Shown: positions 8,241 to 17,362 of the stretch, piece after piece | How positions within the stretch are numbered: the first letter of the stretch is position 1 | Layout of the letters: every line of letters starts with the position of its first letter | Assembly (NCBI GenBank): GCA_001552935.1 | Contig: KQ959677.1 | Span: forward strand, 233,963-271,727 | Direction of reading: 5' to 3' | Length of the DNA stretch: 37,765 bases | Source of the DNA: Umbribacter vaginalis | Lineage (GTDB): Bacteria > Actinomycetota > Coriobacteriia > Coriobacteriales > Eggerthellaceae | Translations under genes and position numbers: made by a program | The notes under the pieces: generated by a model | The model's input: only the letters and a program-made list of their open reading frames with translations | The model's database searches: none | What the model was told of the DNA's origin: nothing

Positions 8241-9537
8241 GCACCGCTACAAACAAAGCACTGATTATCTCAGACACAACGCACGAAAGCCAAATGCCGT
8301 TCACGCCTAAAAATACCGGAAGCAGCAACACGGCGCCGCATCCTAACACAAGCGTGCGCACAAGGGAAATAATCGCTGACACTAATCCATTGCCAAGCGA
8401 TGTAAACAGCGACGAGCCATAAATGCTAATTCCCATGACCAAAAAACTGAACGCGTAGATGCGCAACGCAAATTCGGTTAGCGTCTGAAGTGCACTATCA
8501 CCTCCAGAAAACGCGCACGAAATGTAATAGGAACCAAAATACGCAATCAAGGTCATAAGAATGCCAAGCACTGCCATAATAAGCAGGCTTTTCTTAAGCA
8601 GGCTTTGTTTTTCAACAAGATTCGCACTGCCATGCGCAAAACTCATCAGCGGCGAGGAAGCAATGGCAAAACCACTAAACAATGCGCTGAACAGCCATCC
8701 AACGTATAAAAGAGTGCCGTATGCAGCAACGCCATCGGCGCCAATATAGGAAAGCAGCTGAATGTTGTACAGCATGCCTGCAAGCGACACTGAAACAAGA
8801 GAAATCATTTCAGATGAACCGTTTGAGCACGCTTTTGCAATGGTGCTCATGCGCAGCGAAAAACGTGTAAAGCGAAAATGACTTGAGTTGTGTTTGCGCA
8901 TGAAATATACCAACGGTATGCCGCCGCCAACAAATTCTGAAATCGCAGTAGCCCACGCAGCACCAGCAACACCCCAGTTCAACATTGCCACAAAGACCGC
9001 ATCAAGCACAATATTCGACAAGCCTGCTACAAGCGTTACCAGAAAGCCGTAGCCTGGTTTTCCGGCAGCACTAAACAGCGGCTGAAACGCATATTGCACC
9101 ATGTAAAACGCAAGAGAGCTCATCGAAATGCGGCCATAAACAAGCGCCATCTCGTATAAATTGTCACGCGCACCCAAAGCATAGGCAATTGACGGCATAA
9201 ACAGGTAGCCAAGCGCTGCGCACAGCACACCAAGCAGAAAGGTGAATACGGTAAGCAACGTAAAACTCTCGAGAGCGAATTTCGTTTTTCCTGCTCCTTG
9301 AGCATGCGAAACAAGCGCAGAGCCACCAGCTCCAATCATAAAGCCCGCAGAACCCAAAATGAGAATAACTGGCATAACAATATTGATAGCAGCAAACGCT
9401 TCTTTTCCTGAACAGTTCACAACAAAAAGGCCGTCCACCACCGCGTACACCGATGCAAACAAGGTAGTTGCCATGCATGGAACACTCAGCTTGAGCAGCT
9501 CAAAAAGTGTAAAATGTTTTGTCATATCGGTAGCCAT
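8197..9537 (-). CDS. MATE-family multidrug/metabolite exporter
   Basis: This is a cation-coupled exporter of the MATE/NorM-DinF family: 446 residues with about twelve hydrophobic segments in two halves. The first half opens with LLKLSVPCMATTLFASVYAVVDGLFV, split here as LLKLSVPCMATTL and VVDGLFV; AAINIVMPV and SALVSHAQGAGK follow. A TTG upstream (9573) can extend the frame but falls inside a strong -35 hexamer. ATG 9537 lies 6 nt after a perfect TATAAT and has no SD, so a leaderless message starting at the ATG is likely. The 3' end overlaps the convergent Pr6Pr-like gene. The substrate is unknown. Confidence 0.9.
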   Translation of the reverse strand: MATDMTKHFTLFELLKLSVPCMATTLFASVYAVVDGLFVVNCSGKEAFAAINIVMPVILILGSAGFMIGAGGSALVSHAQGAGKTKFALESFTLLTVFTFLLGVLCAALGYLFMPSIAYALGARDNLYEMALVYGRISMSSLAFYMVQYAFQPLFSAAGKPGYGFLVTLVAGLSNIVLDAVFVAMLNWGVAGAAWATAISEFVGGGIPLVYFMRKHNSSHFRFTRFSLRMSTIAKACSNGSSEMISLVSVSLAGMLYNIQLLSYIGADGVAAYGTLLYVGWLFSALFSGFAIASSPLMSFAHGSANLVEKQSLLKKSLLIMAVLGILMTLIAYFGSYYISCAFSGGDSALQTLTEFALRIYAFSFLVMGISIYGSSLFTSLGNGLVSAIISLVRTLVLGCGAVLLLPVFLGVNGIWLSCVVSEIISALFVAVLIYALGPQYQLRSA

Positions 9538-9573
9538 ACCTAGATTATATCCAATGAATAAGGTGCTTGGCAA
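9538..9573 (-). promoter_or_regulatory. strong promoter giving a leaderless MATE mRNA
   Basis: On the minus strand TTGCCA (9568-9573) and TATAAT (9544-9549) are separated by 18 bp, and the ATG follows the -10 after 6 nt. The hexamers match consensus at five of six and six of six positions. Confidence 0.75.
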
Positions 9574-9757
9574 TGCTCTATAAGCGTGAACAGGCAGTTC
9601 ATGAAGAGCTTGTGAAGCGTGTAATAAACTTCCTTACAAGTTCACTAACCGCATAAAACTATGGTATGTAATAGGCAGCAATAATAAGTAAACGTAAGAG
9701 GCGCATGCACGAGATAGATTTAAAAGCGCACGAAGCTAAAACAGTAAAGGAGGAGAA

Positions 9758-10714
9758 ATGCAATTGTCATCACGCAGAGCAGCTGGCATAGTCTTTACAC
9801 TGGCAGGCGCTATTTTGTGGGGCTTTTCTGGCGCAACGATACAATATTTGCTTTCGACACAGCTGATTTCTCCGCTGATAATAACGCTCGTACGCATGAT
9901 TGGTGCAGGCATCTTATTCCTAATCATCGGGCGATTTCTTCAACCAGGAAGCATAGGTGCGCTCCTTGCATCAAAACGCGATATTGCCACTTGCGCCGTA
10001 TTTGGTATTGCGGGATTGTTCTTCAACCAAATAAGCTATGCTACTACCGTAGGTCTTACCAATTCGGGTACCGCAACGGTTCTTGCAAGCTTAAGTATCA
10101 TTATCGTTATGCTTGTAAGCTGCGCACAATTCCGAAAACTGCCGCGTGTTCAAGATGTTGTTGGACTGGTGTTTGCACTGCTTGCAACCTTCCTTATTGC
10201 AACGAAAGGCGATGTGCACAGCTTAGCTATCCCGCACGAGGGTCTTATCATGGGCTTTATCAATGCTATAACCGTTGCAATTTATGTGATGTATCCGCGC
10301 AAACTGATGAACACGTATGGCAGCATCACAACAGCTGGTTTTGGTATGCTTTTTGGCGCGTGCGCTGCCGTTATAAGCGCAGGTAGCATTCATATTCTTG
10401 AAGCAAGCGGCACCGCGTGTATGCCTTCCATAACGCAGCTTGCACACATTCCTCCCCTGCGCGCTGACATCATGATAGGGCTTTTCATTGTAACGGTTAT
10501 TGGAACTGTTGGCGCCTTTGGTATGTACTTACATGGCATTTCGATTATCGGCGGTGTTCAAGGCACGCTGTTAGGGGCAGCGGAGCCACCCAGCGCAACC
10601 ATCTTCCCTGCTATTTTCTTGGGAACAATATTTACCTGGGCAGATTGGCTGGGTCTCATTTTTATGCTAATAACAGTAGTACTAGTTGCGCTACCAAACA
10701 AAAAACAAACTTGA
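9758..10714 (+). CDS. EamA-family (DMT superfamily) transporter
   Basis: This is a ten-helix drug/metabolite transporter with two EamA repeats. The first begins at IVFTLAGAILWGFSGATIQY and contains TNSGTATVLASLSIIIVML; the second begins near GLIMGFINAITVAIYVMYPR and ends with GVQGTLLGAAEPPSATIFPA, a typical EamA end. It has 318 residues, normal for the family. The ATG follows a strong SD (AAAGGAGGAG). The MMPL gene follows on the same strand after 51 bp and may be co-transcribed. It is probably an exporter of amino acids or other small metabolites; the substrate is not visible. Confidence 0.9.
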   Translation: MQLSSRRAAGIVFTLAGAILWGFSGATIQYLLSTQLISPLIITLVRMIGAGILFLIIGRFLQPGSIGALLASKRDIATCAVFGIAGLFFNQISYATTVGLTNSGTATVLASLSIIIVMLVSCAQFRKLPRVQDVVGLVFALLATFLIATKGDVHSLAIPHEGLIMGFINAITVAIYVMYPRKLMNTYGSITTAGFGMLFGACAAVISAGSIHILEASGTACMPSITQLAHIPPLRADIMIGLFIVTVIGTVGAFGMYLHGISIIGGVQGTLLGAAEPPSATIFPAIFLGTIFTWADWLGLIFMLITVVLVALPNKKQT

Positions 10715-10765
10715 TATACTAAGCAGAGCCGAAATATTTTTTCAATCGCGAAGAAATGAGGTTGT

Positions 10766-13462
10766 ATGAAAGCGTTTGCACAGTTTATCACCCGCTTCCA
10801 TAAGATAATTTTACTTATTGGAATTATTGGTGCTCTCGCGTGCGCCGCTGCCATACCTGCAAGCAAAATATGCCAAGATCAAACGGCATATTTACCACCT
10901 GAGCTACCGTCGCGCGTGGCACTTGATGTTCAAACGCAAGAATTTGGCCATACAAGCGATGTGCTTATTATGACGCACGATCAAAGCGAAGATACGCTGA
11001 ATAGTCTTTCCGAAGCGCTGCGCTGCATGCCTGAAGTAGCGTCGCTGTATTCTCAAAAAAGCAGCGTGGATGATTCTTACACGCTTCTCAGTTTAGCAGT
11101 AAAAGCAAATGCGTATTCAGACGAAGCAAAACAGGTGCTTAACAGTATAAAATCTACACTTGAACAGCACGGTTTACACGTGCACGGAAAACACCAAAAT
11201 GCCTACATCAGTGGTACGATAGCGCAAGCGAATACCGACTCGGTGTCGTATACGCTGCTGTTTGCCGTTCTTGCGGTAATTGTCATTTTATTTATTATGG
11301 GCCGCTCGTGGCTTGACCCGTTCCTGTTGTTAGGAACCATCGGCGTTGCCATTTTATATGGCATGGGAACAAATGCGCTGCTACCAAGCGTTTCAAAAAT
11401 TAGCTTTTCAATTGGCGCTTTATTGCAGCTGGTGCTGTCGCTTGACTATTCGATTATGTTGCTTACCTTTTATCGGGAAAAGCGCGAAGCGGGGCTTTCA
11501 GCACGTGACGCCATGCGCGATACCTTAAGCACGAAACTTACTGCTATTCTTGCAAGCTCAACGACCACGATTGCCGGTTTGCTGTGCCTTGTTGCAATGC
11601 AATTTCCTATTGGGCGCGATTTGGGAATTGTACTGGCAAAAGGTGTAGCGTTTAGTTTGATTATTGCCTTTACGGTGCTCCCGAGCGCCATTATTGTGCT
11701 CGATAAAGCGCTTGTGAAAACGCAAAAACCAAGTCCAACGCCTACCTTGAAGCGCCTGGCGCACATCCAGCACACGCTGCGCATACCGCTTGCTGTTGTG
11801 TTACTCATAATTGTTGTTATAAGCGTACCACTACGCTCGACAATGGACCCCTATTTCCATGTGTCTATCTGGTCTAGTGATGATGCAACCGTGCAGCGCT
11901 ACTTTGAACCAGAATCGAATTCAGTAATTTTGTACCCAAGCACAAAAACTGCAAGCGATGACGACCGTGCGCTTGCGTTGGTAGACAAGCTGAAAACGCT
12001 CCCCGGTGTAAAATCGGTTATGAGTTATGAAACCAGCATCGGCAAGCCTCAATCGCGCGAACAGTTGCTTGAAAGCAGCCACGTACCTGAACCAGTAATT
12101 ACCGTGCTGATGGATAAAATTCTCAATCCCGATATACAAGACACCTATACGGTATCGGAGTTCTGCATGATATTGGCAAACAGCGTGGGTAAGAATAACG
12201 GCGAAAGCAGTTTGCCAGGGGCAACGGGGAACGTTCAAGGGTCGCAAGCGAACGGGAACAACGGGAACGTTGTGAGCGCGCAAGCGAAGGGCGCGCACGC
12301 TAACAGCACTGGCGCTAGCTCTTCTACAAGCGCTTCTCCTGGTGCTTCCACCAGCACGCCTTCTGTATCCTACGCGCAAGATGGCACGATCATCCCTGGT
12401 TTAAGCGGCGGAGCATCCGCTGCAACGGCAGCAAAGCCCGAACAAATTGCTGCTGCGCGCATGCAACAGCGCATGCAATTACAGCAACTCGCCCAGCACT
12501 ATCAAGCTGATCCTCGTAAACTAACAGCGCAAGAAATGTATCATGTGCTGCAAGCCATTTCGCCGCGCATGCCAAACCTTGTCACCATAGAATCTCTCTA
12601 CCAAGTGACCAGCGCGCAAAAACGGTATAACCCAACATGGAGAGTTTCCCTGTTCCAACTGATAGAAGAATTTGAAAAGCAAGTTAATGCGCGCAATGCG
12701 CTGTTTGTGTCCATGAGTCCAAGCGAGAAAATGGACCTGCGTGTGAAAGCGCATGCAATGGAAACGGCGCACAACAATTTTGTGGGTTCCCACTTCAACC
12801 GCATGATTATTACGTCTAATGTGCATCCAGAATCGAAAGAGATGACGCAATTTATATCAGAAAGCACCGAGCTGTTGCACAACGCCTATGGCAATGAAAC
12901 GTATGTGTTAGGAGCAGCACAAACTGCTCATGAAGCACGCGGCGTGTTCAACAGCGACTTGCAACTTGTTTGCATTTTGAGCATTGCAGCCGTATTTATT
13001 ATTGTAGCGCTTGCGTTCCGTTCATTGAGTATTCCGCTTTTGTTAGTGTTGCTGATACAAGGCTCTATCAATGTTACAGCAGGCATTACAGGCGTTTTAG
13101 GAGGCGGCACGTATTACGTTGCGCTGGTTATTGTGCAGGCAATTCTTATGGGTGCGACTATCGACTATGCTATTTTGTTTACTGAAAACTATCGCGTAGC
13201 GCGCAAAACACAAACAGTGCGCGATGCACTTGCGTATTCGTATCGCCTTACTATCCACACGGTTGCCTGTTCAGGTGGCATTTTGTTCATTACCACGGGC
13301 GTGTTGGGTTTGTTCTCCCCCGATCCAACGACCTCGCAAGTATGCCTTACGCTTGCAGAAGGCGCTGGTATTGCGCTTGTTTTCATTTTGTTGTTGCTGC
13401 CCGCTACACTAGCATGCTGCGACAGAGTTATTAGACCCAAGCACAGCTATCGCAGTAAGTAA
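10766..13462 (+). CDS. MMPL/RND-superfamily membrane transporter
   Basis: This 898-residue protein has two RND halves, each with one helix, an extracytoplasmic domain and five more helices. The proton-relay-type motif GALLQLVLSLDYSIMLLTF occurs in the first half (about residues 215-235) and GATIDYAILFTENYRVAR in the second (about 795-815). Such MMPL-like proteins export lipids, peptides or drugs. The second extracytoplasmic part follows a Gly/Asn/Ser/Ala-rich linker (about residues 475-560) containing a 12-residue duplication, longer than expected and poorly conserved in character. The ATG has GAGG 4 nt upstream. It sits after the EamA gene and converges on the DMSO-reductase operon. Confidence 0.9.
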   Translation: MKAFAQFITRFHKIILLIGIIGALACAAAIPASKICQDQTAYLPPELPSRVALDVQTQEFGHTSDVLIMTHDQSEDTLNSLSEALRCMPEVASLYSQKSSVDDSYTLLSLAVKANAYSDEAKQVLNSIKSTLEQHGLHVHGKHQNAYISGTIAQANTDSVSYTLLFAVLAVIVILFIMGRSWLDPFLLLGTIGVAILYGMGTNALLPSVSKISFSIGALLQLVLSLDYSIMLLTFYREKREAGLSARDAMRDTLSTKLTAILASSTTTIAGLLCLVAMQFPIGRDLGIVLAKGVAFSLIIAFTVLPSAIIVLDKALVKTQKPSPTPTLKRLAHIQHTLRIPLAVVLLIIVVISVPLRSTMDPYFHVSIWSSDDATVQRYFEPESNSVILYPSTKTASDDDRALALVDKLKTLPGVKSVMSYETSIGKPQSREQLLESSHVPEPVITVLMDKILNPDIQDTYTVSEFCMILANSVGKNNGESSLPGATGNVQGSQANGNNGNVVSAQAKGAHANSTGASSSTSASPGASTSTPSVSYAQDGTIIPGLSGGASAATAAKPEQIAAARMQQRMQLQQLAQHYQADPRKLTAQEMYHVLQAISPRMPNLVTIESLYQVTSAQKRYNPTWRVSLFQLIEEFEKQVNARNALFVSMSPSEKMDLRVKAHAMETAHNNFVGSHFNRMIITSNVHPESKEMTQFISESTELLHNAYGNETYVLGAAQTAHEARGVFNSDLQLVCILSIAAVFIIVALAFRSLSIPLLLVLLIQGSINVTAGITGVLGGGTYYVALVIVQAILMGATIDYAILFTENYRVARKTQTVRDALAYSYRLTIHTVACSGGILFITTGVLGLFSPDPTTSQVCLTLAEGAGIALVFILLLLPATLACCDRVIRPKHSYRSK
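12227..12298 (+). repeat. 36-bp duplication inside the MMPL linker
   Basis: GGGAACGTT and GCAAGCGAA recur together exactly 36 bp apart (first unit at 12227, second at 12263). In frame they read GNVQGSQANGNN and GNVVSAQAKGAH, residues 488-499 and 500-511. Confidence 0.75.
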
Positions 13463-13664
13463 CAAAACTTAATATTAAAGCTATAGCAATTGAAGGTGGC
13501 AGAAGAGCAGAACCCTGGAACATGGCAGAACACTGGCGAGCAGCAAAACAGCTAAACGCTGCAGAATAGAAGACAGAACAGCATAAAGGCACAAAATCAT
13601 AAAGCCTGCAGCTACAAAGATAGACAGAAAACCACAAACGTCGTAGAAACTCAAAACCACAGAG

Positions 13665-14708
13665 CTACGTGCTTATGCCAACTGTCATATGCAACACATA
13701 GAACAAAAAACGCAGTGCAAACACACCTGAAAAAGCACACATCGACGCTGCTATCATTACTATACATGGAGTTCTAAACTGCAAAAATGCATGCTGGCGC
13801 AAACGTTTCAAGCAATAGGCAAACAGCCCCAGTGATATAAGACAACTCAAGATAGCAAGCACATAAACAATAAAGTAATAGGGTGCTTTTTCATAAGCTG
13901 ATACAACAGCATTGCGTATCGACAACGCATACCAGCCATAGCCTGCACTCACAATGCCATCAGCGATACATCCAATAACACTCACTACCAAACACACGCG
14001 TGCCATACCTATAAGCATGTGCACATCAGGCGATGTTATACTGACACATTGCAATTTCTGCTTACACGAAACGTTATCACTCGCCGCTCGGTCGCGTTTC
14101 TGCACTGGCGTGCCACTAGTAGTAGAAAATTCACCATGAATAGCAGCACTTAGTGCAAGCAACACGCCTGCAAAAAACGGTCCTAAAAACAGAGCATGAA
14201 CAACAATCGACGCAGGTGCCCACGCATTATACCAGGTAATAATAGTAGGAACATGATACGCTAATGCCACCGATGCAATAAATGCAACAACACTTATAAG
14301 CAGCGCGCCATACCACAAACGCATAAGCAACAATCGAGAGATGCCAAAAAGATGTTCCCGACGAATAAAACAAGCCATCCAAAACGTAGCAGCACATCCG
14401 AGAAATACCGCAGCACACAATACTTCATTTGAAAGCGGACTTCTCCCTACGCCCAGCAACACGTATAAAGCATTTGAAGGATTGCCTAAATGAGTAGCAG
14501 AAAATACTAAACCAAGCGTTGCACCTGCTAAAGGAAAGGCAAATAAACGCCCCACGCGTGCGCGAAATTCATAAGAATGCTGAGCGCATACCAGTGGCAG
14601 CGCAACAATCACACAGCACAGCGCACACGCTGGCGCCAGAGATGTAAATAACACCAGCGTAATTTCTTGATATGCTGTTACAAGAGCAAGCTGTTGCGCT
14701 AGTACCAT
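13665..14708 (-). CDS. DmsC-like anchor subunit, second copy
   Basis: This is a polytopic membrane protein of the DMSO reductase anchor family, which oxidises menaquinol and passes electrons to the Fe-S subunit. It has about eight hydrophobic segments in 347 residues. It shares with the other anchor in this operon the stretch FSATHLGNPSNALYVLLG and then GRSPLSNE. It is longer than the first copy, with a polar insert near residues 205-225. SD GAGGGGGAG precedes the ATG at 14708. It is the last gene of the operon, after the TorD-like chaperone. It may serve the same catalytic subunit, or be the remnant of another enzyme. Confidence 0.82.
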   Translation of the reverse strand: MVLAQQLALVTAYQEITLVLFTSLAPACALCCVIVALPLVCAQHSYEFRARVGRLFAFPLAGATLGLVFSATHLGNPSNALYVLLGVGRSPLSNEVLCAAVFLGCAATFWMACFIRREHLFGISRLLLMRLWYGALLISVVAFIASVALAYHVPTIITWYNAWAPASIVVHALFLGPFFAGVLLALSAAIHGEFSTTSGTPVQKRDRAASDNVSCKQKLQCVSITSPDVHMLIGMARVCLVVSVIGCIADGIVSAGYGWYALSIRNAVVSAYEKAPYYFIVYVLAILSCLISLGLFAYCLKRLRQHAFLQFRTPCIVMIAASMCAFSGVFALRFLFYVLHMTVGIST

Positions 14709-14772
14709 ATCTCCCCCTCAGCGCACATCTATCTTGTTAGCTGCAAAAATGGTTCACACGCCCCCTACCGTG

Positions 14773-15810
14773 CTAAACACGATAAAAATGCGGTATTACA
14801 ACTGAAAGCTGTGTTATATACCACACATTATTTAAGTATGCATTGCAAAAACGAGCAAGGGCTCTATACAGCGGATGCGTCGTTTCTCTTTCAAGAATAC
14901 CAAAAAAATGCCCACACCATGGCAACAGATGAAGCTGAAGCAATTCTAAAGCGCAATCGAGACGCTCTGGCAGCAATAAATCAAGAAGCGCAATTAGCAA
15001 ACCTATATGATCATCAGGCATGTTATCGTATTGTGTTTGCGTTATGCCACACGCACGCATCCACGCACGCAGTTCAAGCGTGGATGCACCAAACATCACT
15101 TCCTGGTAGTCGGTATATACCGAGCCCCATGGTGGCGCCGCTTTATGAGCTGGTCCTACAAATAAGCGCCTATATTCCCACACACTTTCCTCATTGTGCT
15201 CAAGCGCATAGCTACACGCTTGCTGCAAATTCTCAATACAATTTTGCATATCGCGCAATGAGCACAATTCAGGAAGTGCGGAGGGCACGTTCTGCGTGCA
15301 TGGCGTGCTCGGTGTGTGCGCGCCGCATGACTTGCTCAGTGTGGACGGTACGCTCGCGGCGCACGATGTTGTGCTCGCGACACATGATGCGACACGTTCT
15401 GCTTGTGGTGCATCTTCTGCACGTGCGGCGCTGCCCACGTGCGATGAATCACGCACGCAGCCAGCATCGAAAAACCACAGCTCTTCAGTAAGCGTGCGCG
15501 CGTCTTGCGCCGCTAATACTTGAAGCAATGCGCGCACTTCTTCTTGGTGAGGTTCATACAAAAACAGCAGCGATGCAATGCGCGCAAAGGTATGAAGCGA
15601 TTGTTGTGCCTGGTTAGAGGCAAGAATGCTCTCTTGAATAGACATAGTGCGAACCTGTTGACGCATGCTCTCACACACGTGCGTAGGCGCGCTCACAGAT
15701 TCCCCTGCAGTAACGTCACCACACGCTCCATTGCAAGCGTCCGTATTTGTTTCAGCACAAACATCTGCACATTTAACTCTACCAGTAGGCTTTTTATCTT
15801 CCTGTATCAT
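14773..15810 (-). CDS. TorD/DmsD-family molybdoenzyme chaperone with insert
   Basis: This is a cytoplasmic all-helical chaperone that binds the Tat signal of the catalytic subunit and helps cofactor loading. The diagnostic C-terminal part is clear: EYRRLFVGPAHKAAPPWGSV at about 212-231, then YTDYQEVMFG and PDDHIGLLIALLDLL. At 345 residues it is far longer than the usual ~200. The extra length is a Cys-rich leader (residues 1-55) and a Ser/Thr/Pro/Cys low-complexity insert (about 120-185) containing partial repeats such as VPSTLSKSC and VPSALPELC. The start at 15810 has an AGGGA 6 nt upstream; Met56 (15645) is the alternative. It lies between the two anchor genes. Confidence 0.85.
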   Translation of the reverse strand: MIQEDKKPTGRVKCADVCAETNTDACNGACGDVTAGESVSAPTHVCESMRQQVRTMSIQESILASNQAQQSLHTFARIASLLFLYEPHQEEVRALLQVLAAQDARTLTEELWFFDAGCVRDSSHVGSAARAEDAPQAERVASCVASTTSCAASVPSTLSKSCGAHTPSTPCTQNVPSALPELCSLRDMQNCIENLQQACSYALEHNEESVWEYRRLFVGPAHKAAPPWGSVYTDYQEVMFGASTLELRAWMRACGITQTQYDNMPDDHIGLLIALLDLLLPERLDCALELLQLHLLPWCGHFFGILERETTHPLYRALARFCNAYLNNVWYITQLSVVIPHFYRV

Positions 15811-15861
15811 ACATCATCCCTGCCTCTTAACGCGAGCGCGCATCACACACAAAACTACTGC

Positions 15862-16731
15862 TTATAGAAAAATTCCCACTGAAATATGCATAGCGTAAAA
15901 CGCTAAACGACCAGCGAAAACACTTAATACAACAACAGCGCACGGAAGTATTGTGAAAAACGCGCAGTGGTGCACGCGTGTGCGATAGCTAAGCACTAAA
16001 GCGACGCACGTTAAAACGATACATGCAAGCAAAAAAGGAACAGCATGATTCGCAAGATCGATTCCCGATTGCAAAGCATTTTGATACGATGCCGTAAGCC
16101 ATACCTGTCCAAGCAAACCAACAAGAATAGCAGCTACACCAAGCCCTGCTGCGATGCACAAGCGCCGCGAGCTAATGTGTTCCTGCGTTAAGGCACCACG
16201 AGAACTCCGAACAGCAATACTGCGCATCAAAGGCACCAAGCACACACCGCCAACAAGCGAATACCCCAGCATTTGCACACTATTAAACGGTGTCGACCAC
16301 GAATGAACTGTGGGAATCATGTACGCAAATCCGATAAAAATTGAGAACACAAGAGCTGCAACACCTACAACACGCGCAAAGATGCAAAATTGTGTTTCGT
16401 TAAGAACACCGCGTGCAGCCAGAACACAAAATACGATTGCTAATACTAAAAACACTCCTCCAACAGCAATTTCATTAGACAATGGCGACGTGCCAATGCC
16501 AAGCACTACATAAGGCATATGCACGGGATTTGCCAAATGGAAAACCGAAGCGGCAAAGCCTACAAACACCAATACTAATGGTGCACACAGCGCGTACACA
16601 TAGCTTTTTCGGGCGTCTTTGGAAGTGCTAAACAAGTTCACAAGCAGTGCGAACACAGAAAATGCTCCTGCTCCGATAGGCGCAAAGGTTGTAAACAGCG
16701 CTAAAGGCAACTCTTGGAATACATCAATCAT
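15862..16731 (-). CDS. dmsC: DmsC-like membrane anchor subunit
   Basis: This menaquinol-oxidising membrane anchor of the DMSO-reductase-type complex has 289 residues and eight hydrophobic segments, the normal size. Typical stretches are ELPLALFTTFAPIGAGAF at the N-terminus, VFHLANPVHMPYVVLGIG followed by TSPLSNE, and a histidine in the last helix (AMHISVG). Its ATG overlaps the stop of the Fe-S subunit gene in TAATG, with GAGGTG as SD, so the two are translationally coupled. It is the natural partner of the catalytic and Fe-S subunits directly upstream. Confidence 0.87.
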   Translation of the reverse strand: MIDVFQELPLALFTTFAPIGAGAFSVFALLVNLFSTSKDARKSYVYALCAPLVLVFVGFAASVFHLANPVHMPYVVLGIGTSPLSNEIAVGGVFLVLAIVFCVLAARGVLNETQFCIFARVVGVAALVFSIFIGFAYMIPTVHSWSTPFNSVQMLGYSLVGGVCLVPLMRSIAVRSSRGALTQEHISSRRLCIAAGLGVAAILVGLLGQVWLTASYQNALQSGIDLANHAVPFLLACIVLTCVALVLSYRTRVHHCAFFTILPCAVVVLSVFAGRLAFYAMHISVGIFL

Positions 16732-17351
16732 TACAGCACCTCTTTCACATTGACCACACTACCCTCGTGTGAACTGTATAAACGTGCGTCTTGAGCTTCT
16801 TTGATATAAATATTAGGGTGTGTATATTTCGGATTAGGAAGCGGAGCAATGCGTCCGCGCTCTCCGAGTTTTTGCATTTCCTCTACAGGACCAAACTCAA
16901 GCGCGCGCAGCGGACATGCTTCAACGCAGATAGGAGCTTTGCCCTCTGACACGCGGGCAGCACAACCATCGCATTTCACCGAATGTCCCAGTTGGCGATC
17001 AACCTTAGGGGAGTTGTACGGACACGCCATGTGGCAATATCCACATCCAATACAGCGCCCCTCGTTAACGCTTACCAGGCCACTTTGCGCGTCTTTATGC
17101 ATAGCGCCCGTTGGACACACTGAAACACATGCTGGATTGTCACAGTGATTGCAGCTCATGGAAACGTGATACACAAACGATGAGCATTCAAACGCACCAC
17201 TTCCACAAGGGTTCCACGTTCCGCCTTCGTAGTCGTACACCTTTCGAAAACTAATGTCTTTTGAGAGGTTTTTATAATCTTTACACGCAAGCTCGCAGGT
17301 TTTGCACCCCGTGCAGCGTGTATTGTCAAAATAAAAAGCATATTGAGTCAT
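16731..17351 (-). CDS. dmsB: DmsB-like 4Fe-4S electron-transfer subunit
   Basis: This ferredoxin-like subunit passes electrons from the membrane anchor to the molybdenum subunit. Four cysteine groups are visible in its 206 residues: CTGCKTCELAC, CNHCDNPACVSVCP, CIGCGYCHMACP and CDGCAARVSEG followed by CVEACP, consistent with four [4Fe-4S] clusters. The N-terminus MTQYAFYFDNTRC is the family norm. The start is ATG 17351, with AAAGGA 8 nt upstream; a longer frame to 17462 overlaps the catalytic gene and is unlikely. It starts 11 bp after the catalytic subunit and overlaps the anchor gene by one base. Confidence 0.93.
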   Translation of the reverse strand: MTQYAFYFDNTRCTGCKTCELACKDYKNLSKDISFRKVYDYEGGTWNPCGSGAFECSSFVYHVSMSCNHCDNPACVSVCPTGAMHKDAQSGLVSVNEGRCIGCGYCHMACPYNSPKVDRQLGHSVKCDGCAARVSEGKAPICVEACPLRALEFGPVEEMQKLGERGRIAPLPNPKYTHPNIYIKEAQDARLYSSHEGSVVNVKEVL

Positions 17352-17362
17352 GAGAATTTCCT

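Noticed and set aside
9538-9573. TTG start for the MATE protein
   Set aside because: The extra codons coincide with near-consensus -35 and -10 hexamers and have no SD.
14811-15491. 226-residue open frame on the plus strand
   Set aside because: It lies wholly opposite the well-supported TorD-like gene and shows no family features.
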